Assembly: GCA_001801085.1 (NCBI GenBank)
Contig: MGWR01000025.1
Location: forward strand, 43,677-97,621
Direction: 5' to 3'
Source of the DNA: Gallionellales bacterium GWA2_60_142
Lineage (GTDB): Bacteria > Pseudomonadota > Gammaproteobacteria > Burkholderiales > Gallionellaceae
Length of the DNA stretch: 53,945 nucleotides
The position numbers and the translations under genes were made by a program. The first letter of the stretch is position 1, and the number at the start of each line of letters is the position of its first letter. Positions 17,296 through 26,527 of this stretch are shown in pieces. The notes under the pieces are model-generated. The model worked only from the letters and a program-made list of their open reading frames with translations. It made no database searches and was not told the origin of the DNA.

Positions 17296-18309
17296 ATGAC
17301 GTTCAACGCTACCATCCAGCCGAGCAAACACAGCTTCCCCATCGAGGAGGGCGAGACCATACTCGATGCCGCACTGAAACACGGCTGCAACCTGCCCTAC
17401 AGCTGCCGCAACGGCGCGTGCGGCGTGTGCAAGGGCAAGGTGATGCAGGGCGAGGTCGAACACGGCAACTATCAGGCTCATGCGCTCAGCGATGCCGACA
17501 AGGCCGCGGGCATGGCGCTGTTCTGCTGCGCGAAGCCGTTGTCGGACCTGGTCATCGAGAGTCACGAAGTCGTTGCGACCCAGGATATCCAGATCAAGAC
17601 CATGCCCTGCCGCGTGGACAAGATGGAGAAGGTCGCGCCGGACGTGATGGTGCTGAAGCTCAAGCTGCCGACCAACGAGCGCCTGCAGTTCCTTGCCGGG
17701 CAATACATCGACATCCTGCTGAAGGACCAGAAGCCGCGCAGCTTCTCGCTGGCAAATGCGCCGCACCTCGACGAATATCTGGAATTGCACATCCGCAACA
17801 TTGCCGGCGGTGCGTTCACCCAGCATGTGTTCAACGAGATGAAGGAGCGCGACATCCTGCGCTTCAAGGGCCCGCTGGGCAGCTTCTTCCTGCACGAAAA
17901 CTCGGACAAGCCCATCCTCTTCGTTGCCAGCGGAACCGGCTTCGCGCCGGTCAAAGCTATCATCGAGCATGCGCTGTATATCGGCCTCAAGCGCCCGATG
18001 CACTTCTACTGGGGCGCGCGCAAACTGTCCGACCTGTACATGCTGGACATGGCGCGCGAGTGGGAAAGCAGCGGCATCAAGTTCACCCCGGTGCTGTCCG
18101 AACCGGATGCGACGGATAACTGGCAGGGGCGCACCGGCTTCGTGCATCACGCGGTGATGGAGGACTATGCCGACCTGTCCAGTCACGAGGCTTACGTCTG
18201 CGGCGCACCGGTGGTCGTCGAAGCCGCGCACCGCGACTTCACTACCCAGCGCGGTTTGCCGAACGACGCGTTCTACTCGGATGCGTTTACGTTTGCGCCC
18301 AAGGTCTAA
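17296..18309 (+). CDS. 2Fe-2S ferredoxin/flavin reductase (CDP-6-deoxy-glucoseen reductase-like)
   Basis: A 337-residue electron-transfer protein with three domains. Residues 1-90 are a plant-type 2Fe-2S ferredoxin with Cys37, Cys42, Cys45 and Cys77 (YSCRNGACGVC and ALFCC). An FAD-binding barrel follows (about 100-195; FLAGQYIDILLKDQKPRSFS carries the RxFS flavin motif), then an NAD(P)H domain with FVASGTGFAPVKAIIEHAL and AYVCGAPVVVEAA. Homologues are named for CDP-6-deoxy-L-threo-D-glycero-4-hexulose-3-dehydrase reductase, but no deoxysugar genes are near, so it may be a general reductase. Divergent from the SDR gene. Confidence 0.85.
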   Translation: MTFNATIQPSKHSFPIEEGETILDAALKHGCNLPYSCRNGACGVCKGKVMQGEVEHGNYQAHALSDADKAAGMALFCCAKPLSDLVIESHEVVATQDIQIKTMPCRVDKMEKVAPDVMVLKLKLPTNERLQFLAGQYIDILLKDQKPRSFSLANAPHLDEYLELHIRNIAGGAFTQHVFNEMKERDILRFKGPLGSFFLHENSDKPILFVASGTGFAPVKAIIEHALYIGLKRPMHFYWGARKLSDLYMLDMAREWESSGIKFTPVLSEPDATDNWQGRTGFVHHAVMEDYADLSSHEAYVCGAPVVVEAAHRDFTTQRGLPNDAFYSDAFTFAPKV

Positions 18310-18334
18310 TCTCTAAACCGGACAAGCTGGAAAT

Positions 18335-18356
18335 GTAGGTCGGGCTCTGCCCGACC
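18335..18356. repeat. short REP-like hairpin between convergent genes
   Basis: GTAGGTCGGGC followed by GCCCGACC, with perfect 8-bp arms GGTCGGGC (18338-18345) and GCCCGACC (18349-18356) around a TCT loop. It sits between the convergent ends of the ferredoxin reductase and hemY and may double as a bidirectional terminator, though there is no T run. The same GTAGGTCGGGCTC start recurs at 44969. Confidence 0.7.
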
Positions 18357-18357
18357 G

Positions 18358-19554
18358 CTATCGGCCCACGTTTACCAACTCCATCGCTTGTTGATAGTGG
18401 CCGGAGGCTTCCGACTGTTTGCCGAGTTTTTCGGCGAGTTGCGCGAGCGCGGTATAGGCGTCATGGCTGGGAGAGACGCTGATGCTGGCGTCCAGATAGT
18501 TTTGCGCCTTGCCCCACAGTCCCTGATGCAGGCACAGTTTGCCGAGTGCGAGCAGCAGGCCGGCGTCGTCCTTGTGCTGGCTCAGCCATTTCTCGGCTTG
18601 TTCGATCTTCGCGATCGCATCGCGGGAGGGGTACTCGTCGTCGCCGCGGCAATCGCCGTATAGGGTGACCAGTTCGCTGTCCCATTGCGCGTTCAGGCTG
18701 TCGGCCAGCAATTGCTGCGCGAGCGGGCAGCCGCCCATGCTTATCAATGCGCGCGCGGCGGCGGAGGCGACCTTGCTGCGCCGCTTCAGTTCGCTGGGCA
18801 GATGTTTCAGGCAGGCGGTCAGCCCGGCCAGATCTTCCTGTTGTTTGATCTTCTCCAGCCAGGCCTGCTGGCGCAGTTGCGCGGCCAGGGTGACGTCGAT
18901 TGCTTCGCGTTTCTCCAACTGGTCGAGTACGTTCAGCACCTCGTCCCAGTTGCCCGCTTGCTGCTGCGCTTTCAACTCCAGCGACAGCGCGCCGACATGA
19001 CCTTTGACTCCGTCGGCGCGCAATTGCTGCAGCGCGTGCAGCGCGGCGCGCGGGTCGTGCTGGTCGAGCATGAACTTGGTGGTCGCCAGCAAACGCATCG
19101 TGGAATCGCCGGACGATTTGTCTTCGGCGGCAGAGAGGTAGGCGTCGCGCTTCTCGTATTCGCGCAGTTCGTGGGCGCTACGCGCCGCGATGATGGGGTG
19201 CAGCGCGGAGGTGTCGCCCAGCTCCATCGCGCGTGCGGCAGCCCTCTCCGCTGCGGCGTAGCGGCCCTCGAAGAATGCGTTGAGCGTCTCATCCAGCAGT
19301 TCGCGTGCCTTGCCCTGTGCGCGCTCCATGCGGAACTTCTTCACATAGGCCGGCAGTTGTACAGCTGCGAGCGCCAGGCGCACCAGTCCGTAGCCGAACA
19401 CGAATGCGACCAGCAGCAACACGACGAACAGCATCAGCGAGAGTTCGATCCGATAAGGCGGATAGACCAGCAGCACATAGGCCGGGTTGTGCGATGCGGT
19501 GGTCAGCGCGACCGCCGCGCCGAACAGGAACAGAATCCACACCAGGTATTTCAT
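18358..19554 (-). CDS. hemY: HemY-family inner-membrane protein
   Basis: A 398-residue protein of the proteobacterial HemY family (not the Bacillus protoporphyrinogen oxidase of that name). Two N-terminal membrane segments (MKYLVWILFLFGAAVALTTA and LSLMLFVVLLLVAFVFGYGL) are followed by a periplasmic or cytoplasmic alpha-helical TPR-like repeat region (NAFFEGRYAAAERAAARAME onward, with KLCLHQGLWGKAQNYLDASI near the end). It is required or associated with the late haem pathway, mechanism unclear. The ATG at 19554 overlaps the hemX stop as ATGA; an upstream open extension lies inside hemX and is rejected. Confidence 0.9.
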   Translation of the reverse strand: MKYLVWILFLFGAAVALTTASHNPAYVLLVYPPYRIELSLMLFVVLLLVAFVFGYGLVRLALAAVQLPAYVKKFRMERAQGKARELLDETLNAFFEGRYAAAERAAARAMELGDTSALHPIIAARSAHELREYEKRDAYLSAAEDKSSGDSTMRLLATTKFMLDQHDPRAALHALQQLRADGVKGHVGALSLELKAQQQAGNWDEVLNVLDQLEKREAIDVTLAAQLRQQAWLEKIKQQEDLAGLTACLKHLPSELKRRSKVASAAARALISMGGCPLAQQLLADSLNAQWDSELVTLYGDCRGDDEYPSRDAIAKIEQAEKWLSQHKDDAGLLLALGKLCLHQGLWGKAQNYLDASISVSPSHDAYTALAQLAEKLGKQSEASGHYQQAMELVNVGR

Positions 19555-20642
19555 CGCGCCGCCTTCGGCAAGGCCGCGCCTTCGCGCGTCAGGCGGTAAT
19601 TGCGCACCGCCTGCAGGCTGGGCGAGATGTCCGGCAGCTCGATGACGATGCTGGCCGTCGCGGCCTTGCGCAGGCCAGCCAGCATGTTCGCGCCTTCGCC
19701 CGATTTGGTGTCGAAATAACGTGCGGTCCACGCCTGTGCGGTCTTCATTTCATGCCTGAAACTTTCCTCGTCGCGCGACAGTAGCGCCAATCGTGCCGAC
19801 AGCAGGCGCAGCTTCAGGTTTTCGCGCAGGAAGAATTCCTGCTCGGGCGGCAGCAGCGGGATCTCGGCTTTGCCGGTGTCCTCAATGCGCACCAGTTGTT
19901 TGGCATCCTGCCAGATCTCGCGCAGCAGTTTCTGCCAAGCCGTTTCGTCTGCGGGCGGCGCCGGTTGCGCGGCGGCCTGCCGGGAATTGCGCTGCTGATA
20001 GACCAGCGGCAATTCGTCCACGGCAATCATCAGTGCGTCGAGCTGATAGTTGATGCCGGCGATGTCGACGTCGGGGAGGGCGCGCAGCTTGTCCATGTCC
20101 TGACCGATGGCTTTGCGCAGGCCGTTGAACGCGGGTCTGTCCATGCGCTGCAGCCGCGCATCGGCGCTTTGCATCGCGATCAGCGCGGCCCGCACGTTGG
20201 CGGACAGTTGCAGTTGCTGCCCGGCGATCAGCAGCATCTGTTCGACCTCGGCCAGCGCGGTCTCGTCGCGGTTGACCGACAGGTCGGTGTACAGCGCCTC
20301 CAGCGCGACGCGCTGGTTCTGCGCCTCGGCCTGATGCGTCTCCAGCGTCGCCATCTTGGCGGCTAGTTCCCGCACCTGATCCTGGCTGCGTTCCAGCAAT
20401 ATCTGGTTGGCTTTGCTCACACCGTCCATCTGGGCGATTTTCTCCGCCAGCTCGCGGCGCATGTCGCTAATCGCCATGTGCCCGGCCAGCCATTGCCACA
20501 GGAAGATCGCGACCAGCGCAGCCAGCGTCAGTTGCGTGACGCTGATGCGGGCGAATACATCGGCGACCGATAGCTTTGCGCGCGGCTCGGCGGTCGGCGT
20601 TTTCGGGGTGGCGTTTTCCTGCTGGGGTGTTTGCTCGTTCAT
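19551..20642 (-). CDS. hemX: HemX-family membrane protein
   Basis: A 363-residue protein with a short cytoplasmic N-terminus, one membrane segment (VTQLTLAALVAIFLWQWLAG, about 37-56), a coiled-coil stretch (MRRELAEKIAQMDGVSKANQ and on to about residue 125) and a C-terminal helical domain. This is the proteobacterial HemX layout; the protein is often annotated as uroporphyrin-III C-methyltransferase because it was once fused or named so, but no methyltransferase motif is present. The ATG at 20642 overlaps the hemD stop as ATGA, which favours it over the ATG 24 bases upstream. Confidence 0.9.
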   Translation of the reverse strand: MNEQTPQQENATPKTPTAEPRAKLSVADVFARISVTQLTLAALVAIFLWQWLAGHMAISDMRRELAEKIAQMDGVSKANQILLERSQDQVRELAAKMATLETHQAEAQNQRVALEALYTDLSVNRDETALAEVEQMLLIAGQQLQLSANVRAALIAMQSADARLQRMDRPAFNGLRKAIGQDMDKLRALPDVDIAGINYQLDALMIAVDELPLVYQQRNSRQAAAQPAPPADETAWQKLLREIWQDAKQLVRIEDTGKAEIPLLPPEQEFFLRENLKLRLLSARLALLSRDEESFRHEMKTAQAWTARYFDTKSGEGANMLAGLRKAATASIVIELPDISPSLQAVRNYRLTREGAALPKAAR

Positions 20643-21412
20643 CTGGCTTTTTCCTTTTGTGCCCATGCTATCAAACCGGACAGCAAACCGTCATCCCCCG
20701 ACGGGGAGGTAACGACTTGTCGCCAGCCCTGTTGATCGGCCAGTTGGGCGATACGCGGATGCGGCACGAACAGCGGCGTGTCGCGCAGCGTCGCGCGCGC
20801 GCGCTCGTCCAGCATGTCCCACAAATGGCCGAGCGCCTCGCTGCTGGTCACGGTGATCGCATCGGGTGCTGCGGACAGCAGTTCGGCGATGTCCTGTTGC
20901 GGCTTGCTGCGGAGATAGCAGGTCGCGTATTCGACCGCCGCACCGCGCGCCTTGAGCGTGTCGCCCAGCAACTCGCGTCCGCCGTCTCCGCGGAAGATCA
21001 GCACGTTCCATCCGGCGACGTTCTGCAATTCGGGCAGCGCCAGCAGGCCTTCGCTGTCGAAGCGCTCGGTCGGCGCGATGATGTTTGTCATGCCCAGTTC
21101 GCGCAGCGCCTTCGCGCTGCCCTGGCCTACCGTGGCGATCCTGAGTTTCGGGGGAAGTGCGAGGCCGGCCGCGCGCATCGCCGCGATGCCGTGCTGCACT
21201 GCATTCGGGCTGATGAATATCGCAAGGTCGAACTGCGCCAGTCGCGAGAGCTGTTCATGCAGCGGCGCGTCGTCCTGTACCGGCTCGATGTCCAGCAACG
21301 GGAACAGCAGCGGGATGCCGCCTGCCTGTGTGATGCGCTGGACCAGCGGCGCAGCCTGATCACGCGGCCGGGTGACCGCGATCTTCAAACTGCGCAGCGG
21401 AGATTCAGCCAT
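20639..21412 (-). CDS. hemD: uroporphyrinogen-III synthase
   Basis: HemD closes hydroxymethylbilane and inverts ring D to give uroporphyrinogen III, the branch point to haem, sirohaem and B12. The 257-residue protein has the usual weakly conserved two-domain form: [20 protein letters not shown] at the start, [50 protein letters not shown], and [15 protein letters not shown] in the second domain. It overlaps hemC by 8 bases and hemX by 4. Confidence 0.92.
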   Translation of the reverse strand: MAESPLRSLKIAVTRPRDQAAPLVQRITQAGGIPLLFPLLDIEPVQDDAPLHEQLSRLAQFDLAIFISPNAVQHGIAAMRAAGLALPPKLRIATVGQGSAKALRELGMTNIIAPTERFDSEGLLALPELQNVAGWNVLIFRGDGGRELLGDTLKARGAAVEYATCYLRSKPQQDIAELLSAAPDAITVTSSEALGHLWDMLDERARATLRDTPLFVPHPRIAQLADQQGWRQVVTSPSGDDGLLSGLIAWAQKEKAR

Positions 21413-22376
21413 TCAGCGCCGCGAGAATCTCGCCCGCTCCCTGCGCGAGCAGGGCGTCGGCGATCCGGTTGCCCAGCGCTTCAGGGTCGGCGATGTCGCC
21501 CACGTCTTCGGCGCGCAGCATGCGCAGCCCGTCCGGGCTGGCGACGAAGCCGCGCATGCGCAGCCTGCCGCCCTGCACTTCGGCGAAACCGCCCAGCGGG
21601 ACCTGGCAGCTGCCGGCCAGTTTGCGGCTCATTGCGCGTTCCGCCAGCACGCAGGCGGCGGTCGGTGCGTGGTGCAGCGGTTGCAAGGCGGCGATCACGT
21701 CGGCGCGGTCGCCGCGGCATTCGATGCCCAGCGCGCCTTGGCCCACGGCCGGCAGGCTGTCTTCGCTGGAGATGATGCCGCGGATGCGTTCGCCCAGGCC
21801 CAGACGCTTCAGGCCGGCGGCGGCGAGGATGATGGCGGCGTACTGGCCTTCGTCCAGCTTGCGCAAACGGGTCTGCACGTTGCCGCGCAGCGGCTCGATC
21901 TTCAGGTGCGGGAAGCGCGCGCGCAACTGGCTTTCGCGGCGCAGGCTGGAGGTGCCGACGACGCTGCCGGCCGGCAATTCGGCCAGCCCTGCGTACTGGT
22001 TGGAGACGAAGGCGTCGTGCGGGTCTTCGCGCTCGCCGATGGCCGCCAGCACGAAACCCTCAGGCAGATGCATGGGCACGTCCTTCAGCGAATGCACCGC
22101 GAGGTCGGCGCGGCCGTCTTCCAGCGCGGTCTCCAGTTCCTTGACGAACAGGCCCTTGCCGCCGATCTTGGACAGCGTCACGTCCAGGATCTGGTCGCCC
22201 TGGGTGGTCATGCCCAATATGCTGACCTCGGTTTGCGGGTATAATGCGCGCAGTCTGTCCCGGATGTGTTCGGCTTGCCACATGGCTAACGCGCTTTCGC
22301 GCGAGGCGATCACCAGGCGGGAAGGGATGGTTGGGGAAGTTGGCGATGGTGAAGACAGAGAAGCTGGGCTCATCAA
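21405..22376 (-). CDS. hemC: porphobilinogen deaminase (hydroxymethylbilane synthase)
   Basis: HemC condenses four porphobilinogens into hydroxymethylbilane. The 323-residue protein has [20 protein letters not shown], the catalytic-loop segments [17 protein letters not shown] and [30 protein letters not shown], and the dipyrromethane-cofactor cysteine in GSCQVPLGG (Cys257 from this start). About 18 residues precede the conserved core, so a slightly later start is possible. First gene of hemCDXY; divergent from ppc over 83 bases with a candidate -10 TAGAAT at 22412-22417. Confidence 0.95.
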   Translation of the reverse strand: MMSPASLSSPSPTSPTIPSRLVIASRESALAMWQAEHIRDRLRALYPQTEVSILGMTTQGDQILDVTLSKIGGKGLFVKELETALEDGRADLAVHSLKDVPMHLPEGFVLAAIGEREDPHDAFVSNQYAGLAELPAGSVVGTSSLRRESQLRARFPHLKIEPLRGNVQTRLRKLDEGQYAAIILAAAGLKRLGLGERIRGIISSEDSLPAVGQGALGIECRGDRADVIAALQPLHHAPTAACVLAERAMSRKLAGSCQVPLGGFAEVQGGRLRMRGFVASPDGLRMLRAEDVGDIADPEALGNRIADALLAQGAGEILAALNG

Positions 22377-22402
22377 AATTTTCCTGATTTTCTGTAATTA
22401 TT

Positions 22403-22435
22403 GCGCGGCGCATTCTAGCATAGGGTGCGCCGCGC
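22403..22435. promoter_or_regulatory. 10-bp inverted repeat in the hemC/ppc divergent region
   Basis: GCGCGGCGCA (22403-22412) and TGCGCCGCGC (22426-22435) form a perfect 10-bp inverted repeat with a 13-base centre. The centre holds, on the minus strand, an extended -10 TGCTAGAAT (hexamer 22412-22417) suited to hemC. On the plus strand the right arm is followed by CTTTTG, so it could also act as an early hairpin for ppc. Operator or attenuator roles are inference. Confidence 0.5.
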
Positions 22436-22459
22436 TTTTGCGCCGACATAAGTTTTGAG

Positions 22460-25237
22460 ATGAACGTGATGAACCTGATTTCCGCACCCGCCGATATTTC
22501 CAGTAAGGACCAGCCGCTGCGCGAGGACGTGCGCCTGCTCGGCCGCATTCTCGGCGAGACGCTGCGCGAACAGGAGGGCGAGGAAGTCTTCAATCTGGTC
22601 GAGAACGTGCGTCGCGCCGCGGTGCGCTTCCGCAAGACGCAGGATGATCGCGACCGCGAACAACTGGAGCAGATGCTGGATGCGCTGTCACCCAGCGAGA
22701 CGCTGTCGGTGGTGCGCGCGTTTAGTTATTTCTCGCAACTGTCCAACATCGCCGAAGACCTGCATCACAACCGCCGCCACCGCGCCCACCTCAAGGCGGG
22801 TAGCGCGCACAAGGACGGCAGCCTGTTGCTGGCGCTGGATCGCCTCGAAGACAAAAAGGTCGATAACAAGACCCTGCAATCCTTTTTGAATAGCGCGCTG
22901 ATCTCCCCGGTGCTGACCGCGCACCCGACCGAGGTGCAGCGCAAGAGCATCCTCGATTGCCAACTGATTATTTCCAGCCTGCTGTCGCAGCGCGACCGCA
23001 TGGATATGACGCCGGACGACGAGGCCGACAACGAGGAGGCTCTGCGCCGCTTCGTGCTGATTCTGTGGCAGACGCGCATGCTGCGCACCTCTAAGCTGAC
23101 GGTGCGCGACGAGATCAGCAACGGGCTGGAATATTATCGCTACACCTTCCTGAACGAGATTCCGAAGATATACGCCGGACTGGAGCGGCAGCTCGAAGCG
23201 CGCTTCGACAAGGAAATCAAGGTGCCGTCGCTGCTGCGCGTGGGCAGTTGGATCGGCGGCGACCGCGATGGCAACCCCTTCGTCACGCACGACGTGATGT
23301 CGGACGCGGTGCGCCAGCATTCCGCGATGGCGATCGAACACTATCTGAACGAGACCTATCTGTTGGGCCGTCGCCTGAGCCTGACCGACCGCGTGGTGGA
23401 GATCACCCCCGAGTTGCGCAAGCTCTCCGACGCCTCTCCCGACAAGGATGCCGCGCGCACCGACGAACCTTATCGCCGCGCGTTGAACCTGATCTATGCG
23501 CGCCTGTCGGCCACCGCGAAAGCGCTGGGCCACAGCATCACGCACCGTCCGCCGCTGGATCTGAACGCGCAGCCTTATGCCGCGCCGCAAGAATTCATCG
23601 CCGACCTCGACGTGCTGATCGACTCGCTGTTCCGGCACGGCGCGGTGTATCTGGCGCGCGGTCGTCTGGCCAACCTGCGCCGCGCGACCGAGGTGTTTGG
23701 TTTCTACCTCGCGCCGCTGGACATGCGCCAGCACAGCGCGATCATCGAGCAGACCGTGGCCGAGCTGTATGCGCACAGTTCCGGCAAGGCCGGCTATGCC
23801 GAACTCGATGAAGCGACGAAACGCACGGTGTTGCTGGAAACGTTGCAGGCCGGCAAGACGCTGATGACGAACATCGAGCGCTATTCCGCAGTGCCTCAAA
23901 GCGAGCTGCGCATCATGCAGGCTGCCGCCGAGATTCATGAACGCTTCGGCCAGGGCGCGCTGCCCAACCACATCATCTCCAAGACCGATGCGGTCAGCGA
24001 CATGCTGGAACTCGCGCTGATGCTGCAACAGGTCGGTCTGCTGGAAGGCAGCGACCAGCTGCACGTCAATATCATCCCGCTGTTCGAGACCATCGAAGAC
24101 TTGCGCGGCGGCGCGACCATCATGGACGAACTGTTCTCCATCCCCTGGTATCGCAAGCTGCTGAAGAGCCGCAACGACACGCAGGAGGTGATGCTGGGCT
24201 ATTCCGACAGCAACAAGGACGGCGGCTATCTGACGGCGAACTGGGAGCTATACAAGGCCGAGCTGGAACTGGTCGAGGTGTTCGAGAAGCATGGCATTGA
24301 GCTGCGCCTGTTCCACGGCCGCGGCGGCACTGTCGGTCGTGGCGGCGGCCCGAGCTATGACGCTATCCTGGCGCAACCGCCGGGCAGTGTGAACGGGCAG
24401 ATCCGCATCACCGAGCAGGGTGAGGTGATCGCCAGCAAATACTCCAACCCGGAGATCGGTCGCCGCAACCTGGAGACGCTGATCGCCGCGACGCTGGAAG
24501 CCACGCTGCTGCACCATCACGGCGCGGACAGCACCATGCCGGAATTCCACCGCATCATGGAGGCGCTGAGCCTGGACGCGTTCGCCGCCTACCGCAAGCT
24601 GGTGTACGAGACGCCCGGCTTCACCGAATACTTCTTCACCGCGACGCCTATCCGCGAAATTGCCGAACTCAATATCGGCAGCCGCCCGTCGTCGCGCAAG
24701 GCCTCCGACAAGATCGAAGACCTGCGCGCCATTCCCTGGGTGTTCAGCTGGGGCCTGAATCGCGTGATGCTGCCGGGCTGGCTGGGTTTCGGCAGCGCGG
24801 TCAAACAATTCATCGAGCGCGAAGGCGACGCCGGTATGGCGCAATTGCAGGCGATGTATAAGAATTGGCCGTTCTTCCGCGGCCTGATGTCCAACATGGA
24901 CATGGTGCTGTCGAAGACCGATATGGGCATCGCCTCGCGCTACGCCCAGCTGGTCGAGGATGTCGAACTGCGCGAGCGCATCTTCGGCGCGATCGAGCGG
25001 GAATGGGCGATCACGGTCGAGATGCTGTTCATGGTCACCGGCAACAGCACGCTGCTGCAGGATAACCCGGCATTCGCGCGCAGCCTGCTGACCCGCTCGC
25101 CGTACATCGATCCGCTGAACCACCTGCAAGTCGCATTGTTGGAGCGTCACCGCGCCGGCGACAACGACGAACTGGTGAAACGCGCGATCCACCTGACCAT
25201 CAACGGCATCGCGACGGGCCTGCGTAACAGCGGCTGA
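22460..25237 (+). CDS. ppc: phosphoenolpyruvate carboxylase
   Basis: Ppc adds bicarbonate to phosphoenolpyruvate to make oxaloacetate, replenishing the TCA cycle. The 925-residue protein has the catalytic His155 in TAHPTEVQRKS, GSWIGGDRDGNPFVTHDV, the second active-site signature LRLFHGRGGTVGRGGGPSYD (His619), MLGYSDSNKDGGY and the C-terminal end in GLRNSG. Full length for the bacterial enzyme. It starts with an ATG at 22460; a second in-frame ATG three codons later is an alternative. Divergent from hemC, followed by mltC after 54 bases. Confidence 0.97.
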   Translation: MNVMNLISAPADISSKDQPLREDVRLLGRILGETLREQEGEEVFNLVENVRRAAVRFRKTQDDRDREQLEQMLDALSPSETLSVVRAFSYFSQLSNIAEDLHHNRRHRAHLKAGSAHKDGSLLLALDRLEDKKVDNKTLQSFLNSALISPVLTAHPTEVQRKSILDCQLIISSLLSQRDRMDMTPDDEADNEEALRRFVLILWQTRMLRTSKLTVRDEISNGLEYYRYTFLNEIPKIYAGLERQLEARFDKEIKVPSLLRVGSWIGGDRDGNPFVTHDVMSDAVRQHSAMAIEHYLNETYLLGRRLSLTDRVVEITPELRKLSDASPDKDAARTDEPYRRALNLIYARLSATAKALGHSITHRPPLDLNAQPYAAPQEFIADLDVLIDSLFRHGAVYLARGRLANLRRATEVFGFYLAPLDMRQHSAIIEQTVAELYAHSSGKAGYAELDEATKRTVLLETLQAGKTLMTNIERYSAVPQSELRIMQAAAEIHERFGQGALPNHIISKTDAVSDMLELALMLQQVGLLEGSDQLHVNIIPLFETIEDLRGGATIMDELFSIPWYRKLLKSRNDTQEVMLGYSDSNKDGGYLTANWELYKAELELVEVFEKHGIELRLFHGRGGTVGRGGGPSYDAILAQPPGSVNGQIRITEQGEVIASKYSNPEIGRRNLETLIAATLEATLLHHHGADSTMPEFHRIMEALSLDAFAAYRKLVYETPGFTEYFFTATPIREIAELNIGSRPSSRKASDKIEDLRAIPWVFSWGLNRVMLPGWLGFGSAVKQFIEREGDAGMAQLQAMYKNWPFFRGLMSNMDMVLSKTDMGIASRYAQLVEDVELRERIFGAIEREWAITVEMLFMVTGNSTLLQDNPAFARSLLTRSPYIDPLNHLQVALLERHRAGDNDELVKRAIHLTINGIATGLRNSG

Positions 25238-25291
25238 TGCTGGCGGCGGGCATGAACGTTTCTTTGAATCGGACGGGTTTCACCGGTCGCC

Positions 25292-26527
25292 ATGCGTAGC
25301 ACAGCCCTCGCTCTCGCCGCCCTCCTGCTGCTCTCTTCCTGCAGCGGCACCCGTGCTACCCGCAGTATCGTCTCGGTCGCCACCAGCGGCACCGTGCGCA
25401 CCGTCGCGCAGATCGCGACCAGCGGCAGTCCGGAAGCAGCGGTGCGTGCAGTGCTCAAACAAAAACAGGCCGCCTATGCGCGCAATCCCTTGCAGATTTC
25501 CGGCGACCTCAAGGCGTTGCAGCGCGACTTTCAGCAACTGCGCGACCTGCTGAGCGGCAAGGTCGGCAAGAAGTGGGGCAAGAAGGAGACGCGACTGCCC
25601 GACCGCACCCACTATGTGAAATACACCCAGGGCTATTTGTCGCGCGCCATCGTTGACTTCGACCGCGGCGAGATCACCGTCGAGACGCTGGACGACAAGA
25701 ACCCCGAGCGCAGCCTGAAGAACGCCATCGTCACCACGCTGCTGACACCGGACGATCCGCGCGCGGTCGATCTATTCTCCGATCAGTCCATCCGGTTGAC
25801 CAGCGAGCGCGATCCGTATTTGCTCGGGCTGGTGCTGGACGACGGCGGCCGCGCCATCGCGACGCCGCAGCAGGCCGAGCGCTATGCCGACGGACTGGTG
25901 AGCGTGGCGCAGACGCGTAGCGTCGCCACCGATGCCGGCAAGAAGCCGGCGCGCTATGTGAAGTTTGGCATGGTCAGCAACTTCTCCAGCAAGCAGGCGG
26001 AGAAATATCGTCCGCTGGTCGAGCGCTATGCAAAGAGCTACGGCATCAGCCCCAGCCTGGTGTTCGCGATCATGCGCACCGAGAGCAACTTCAACCCGTT
26101 CGCGGTCAGCTCCGCCCCCGCCTACGGCCTGATGCAACTGGTTCCGACCAGCGGCGGCCGCGATGCTTACAAGCGCGCGAAGGGCAGCGACACCGTGCCC
26201 AGCAAGCAGTACCTGTTCGACCCCGAGAACAACATCGAGCTGGGCGCGGCCTATCTCAGCGTGCTGGCGTTCAGCGAGCTGGACGACGTGCTCGATCCCG
26301 CCTCGCGCGAATACTGCGTGATCTCCGCCTACAATACCGGCCCCGGCAACGTGCTGCGCACCTTCGGCGGCTCGTCCAGAAACCGTAGCGGCGCACTGGA
26401 AGCGATCAATAGCCGCTCCGCCCCCGCGGTCTACGCCCACCTGCGCGAACGCCTGCCTTACGCCGAGACGCGCCAGTATTTGCAGAAGGTCGTGGGCTTC
26501 AGGAAGCAGTTCGTCGCGGTCAATTAG
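25292..26527 (+). CDS. mltC: membrane-bound lytic murein transglycosylase C (MltC-like lipoprotein)
   Basis: MltC-type enzymes cleave the glycan strand of peptidoglycan with formation of 1,6-anhydroMurNAc. The 411-residue protein has a signal peptide with lipobox LSSC (Cys17), an N-terminal DUF3393-type domain (about 45-210) and a lysozyme-like SLT domain from about 245: SLVFAIMRTESNFNPFAVSS with catalytic Glu264, AYGLMQLVPTSGGRDAY and CVISAYNTGPGNVLRTFGG. Probably outer-membrane anchored. Its stop is immediately followed by the xerD ATG, with no gap. Confidence 0.9.
   Translation: MRSTALALAALLLLSSCSGTRATRSIVSVATSGTVRTVAQIATSGSPEAAVRAVLKQKQAAYARNPLQISGDLKALQRDFQQLRDLLSGKVGKKWGKKETRLPDRTHYVKYTQGYLSRAIVDFDRGEITVETLDDKNPERSLKNAIVTTLLTPDDPRAVDLFSDQSIRLTSERDPYLLGLVLDDGGRAIATPQQAERYADGLVSVAQTRSVATDAGKKPARYVKFGMVSNFSSKQAEKYRPLVERYAKSYGISPSLVFAIMRTESNFNPFAVSSAPAYGLMQLVPTSGGRDAYKRAKGSDTVPSKQYLFDPENNIELGAAYLSVLAFSELDDVLDPASREYCVISAYNTGPGNVLRTFGGSSRNRSGALEAINSRSAPAVYAHLRERLPYAETRQYLQKVVGFRKQFVAVN

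Noticed and set aside
22688-24064. Long minus-strand frame opposite ppc, and similar ones opposite secA, ftsZ, ftsA and murC
   Set aside because: Shadow frames of conserved genes with low-complexity translations and no ribosome sites.
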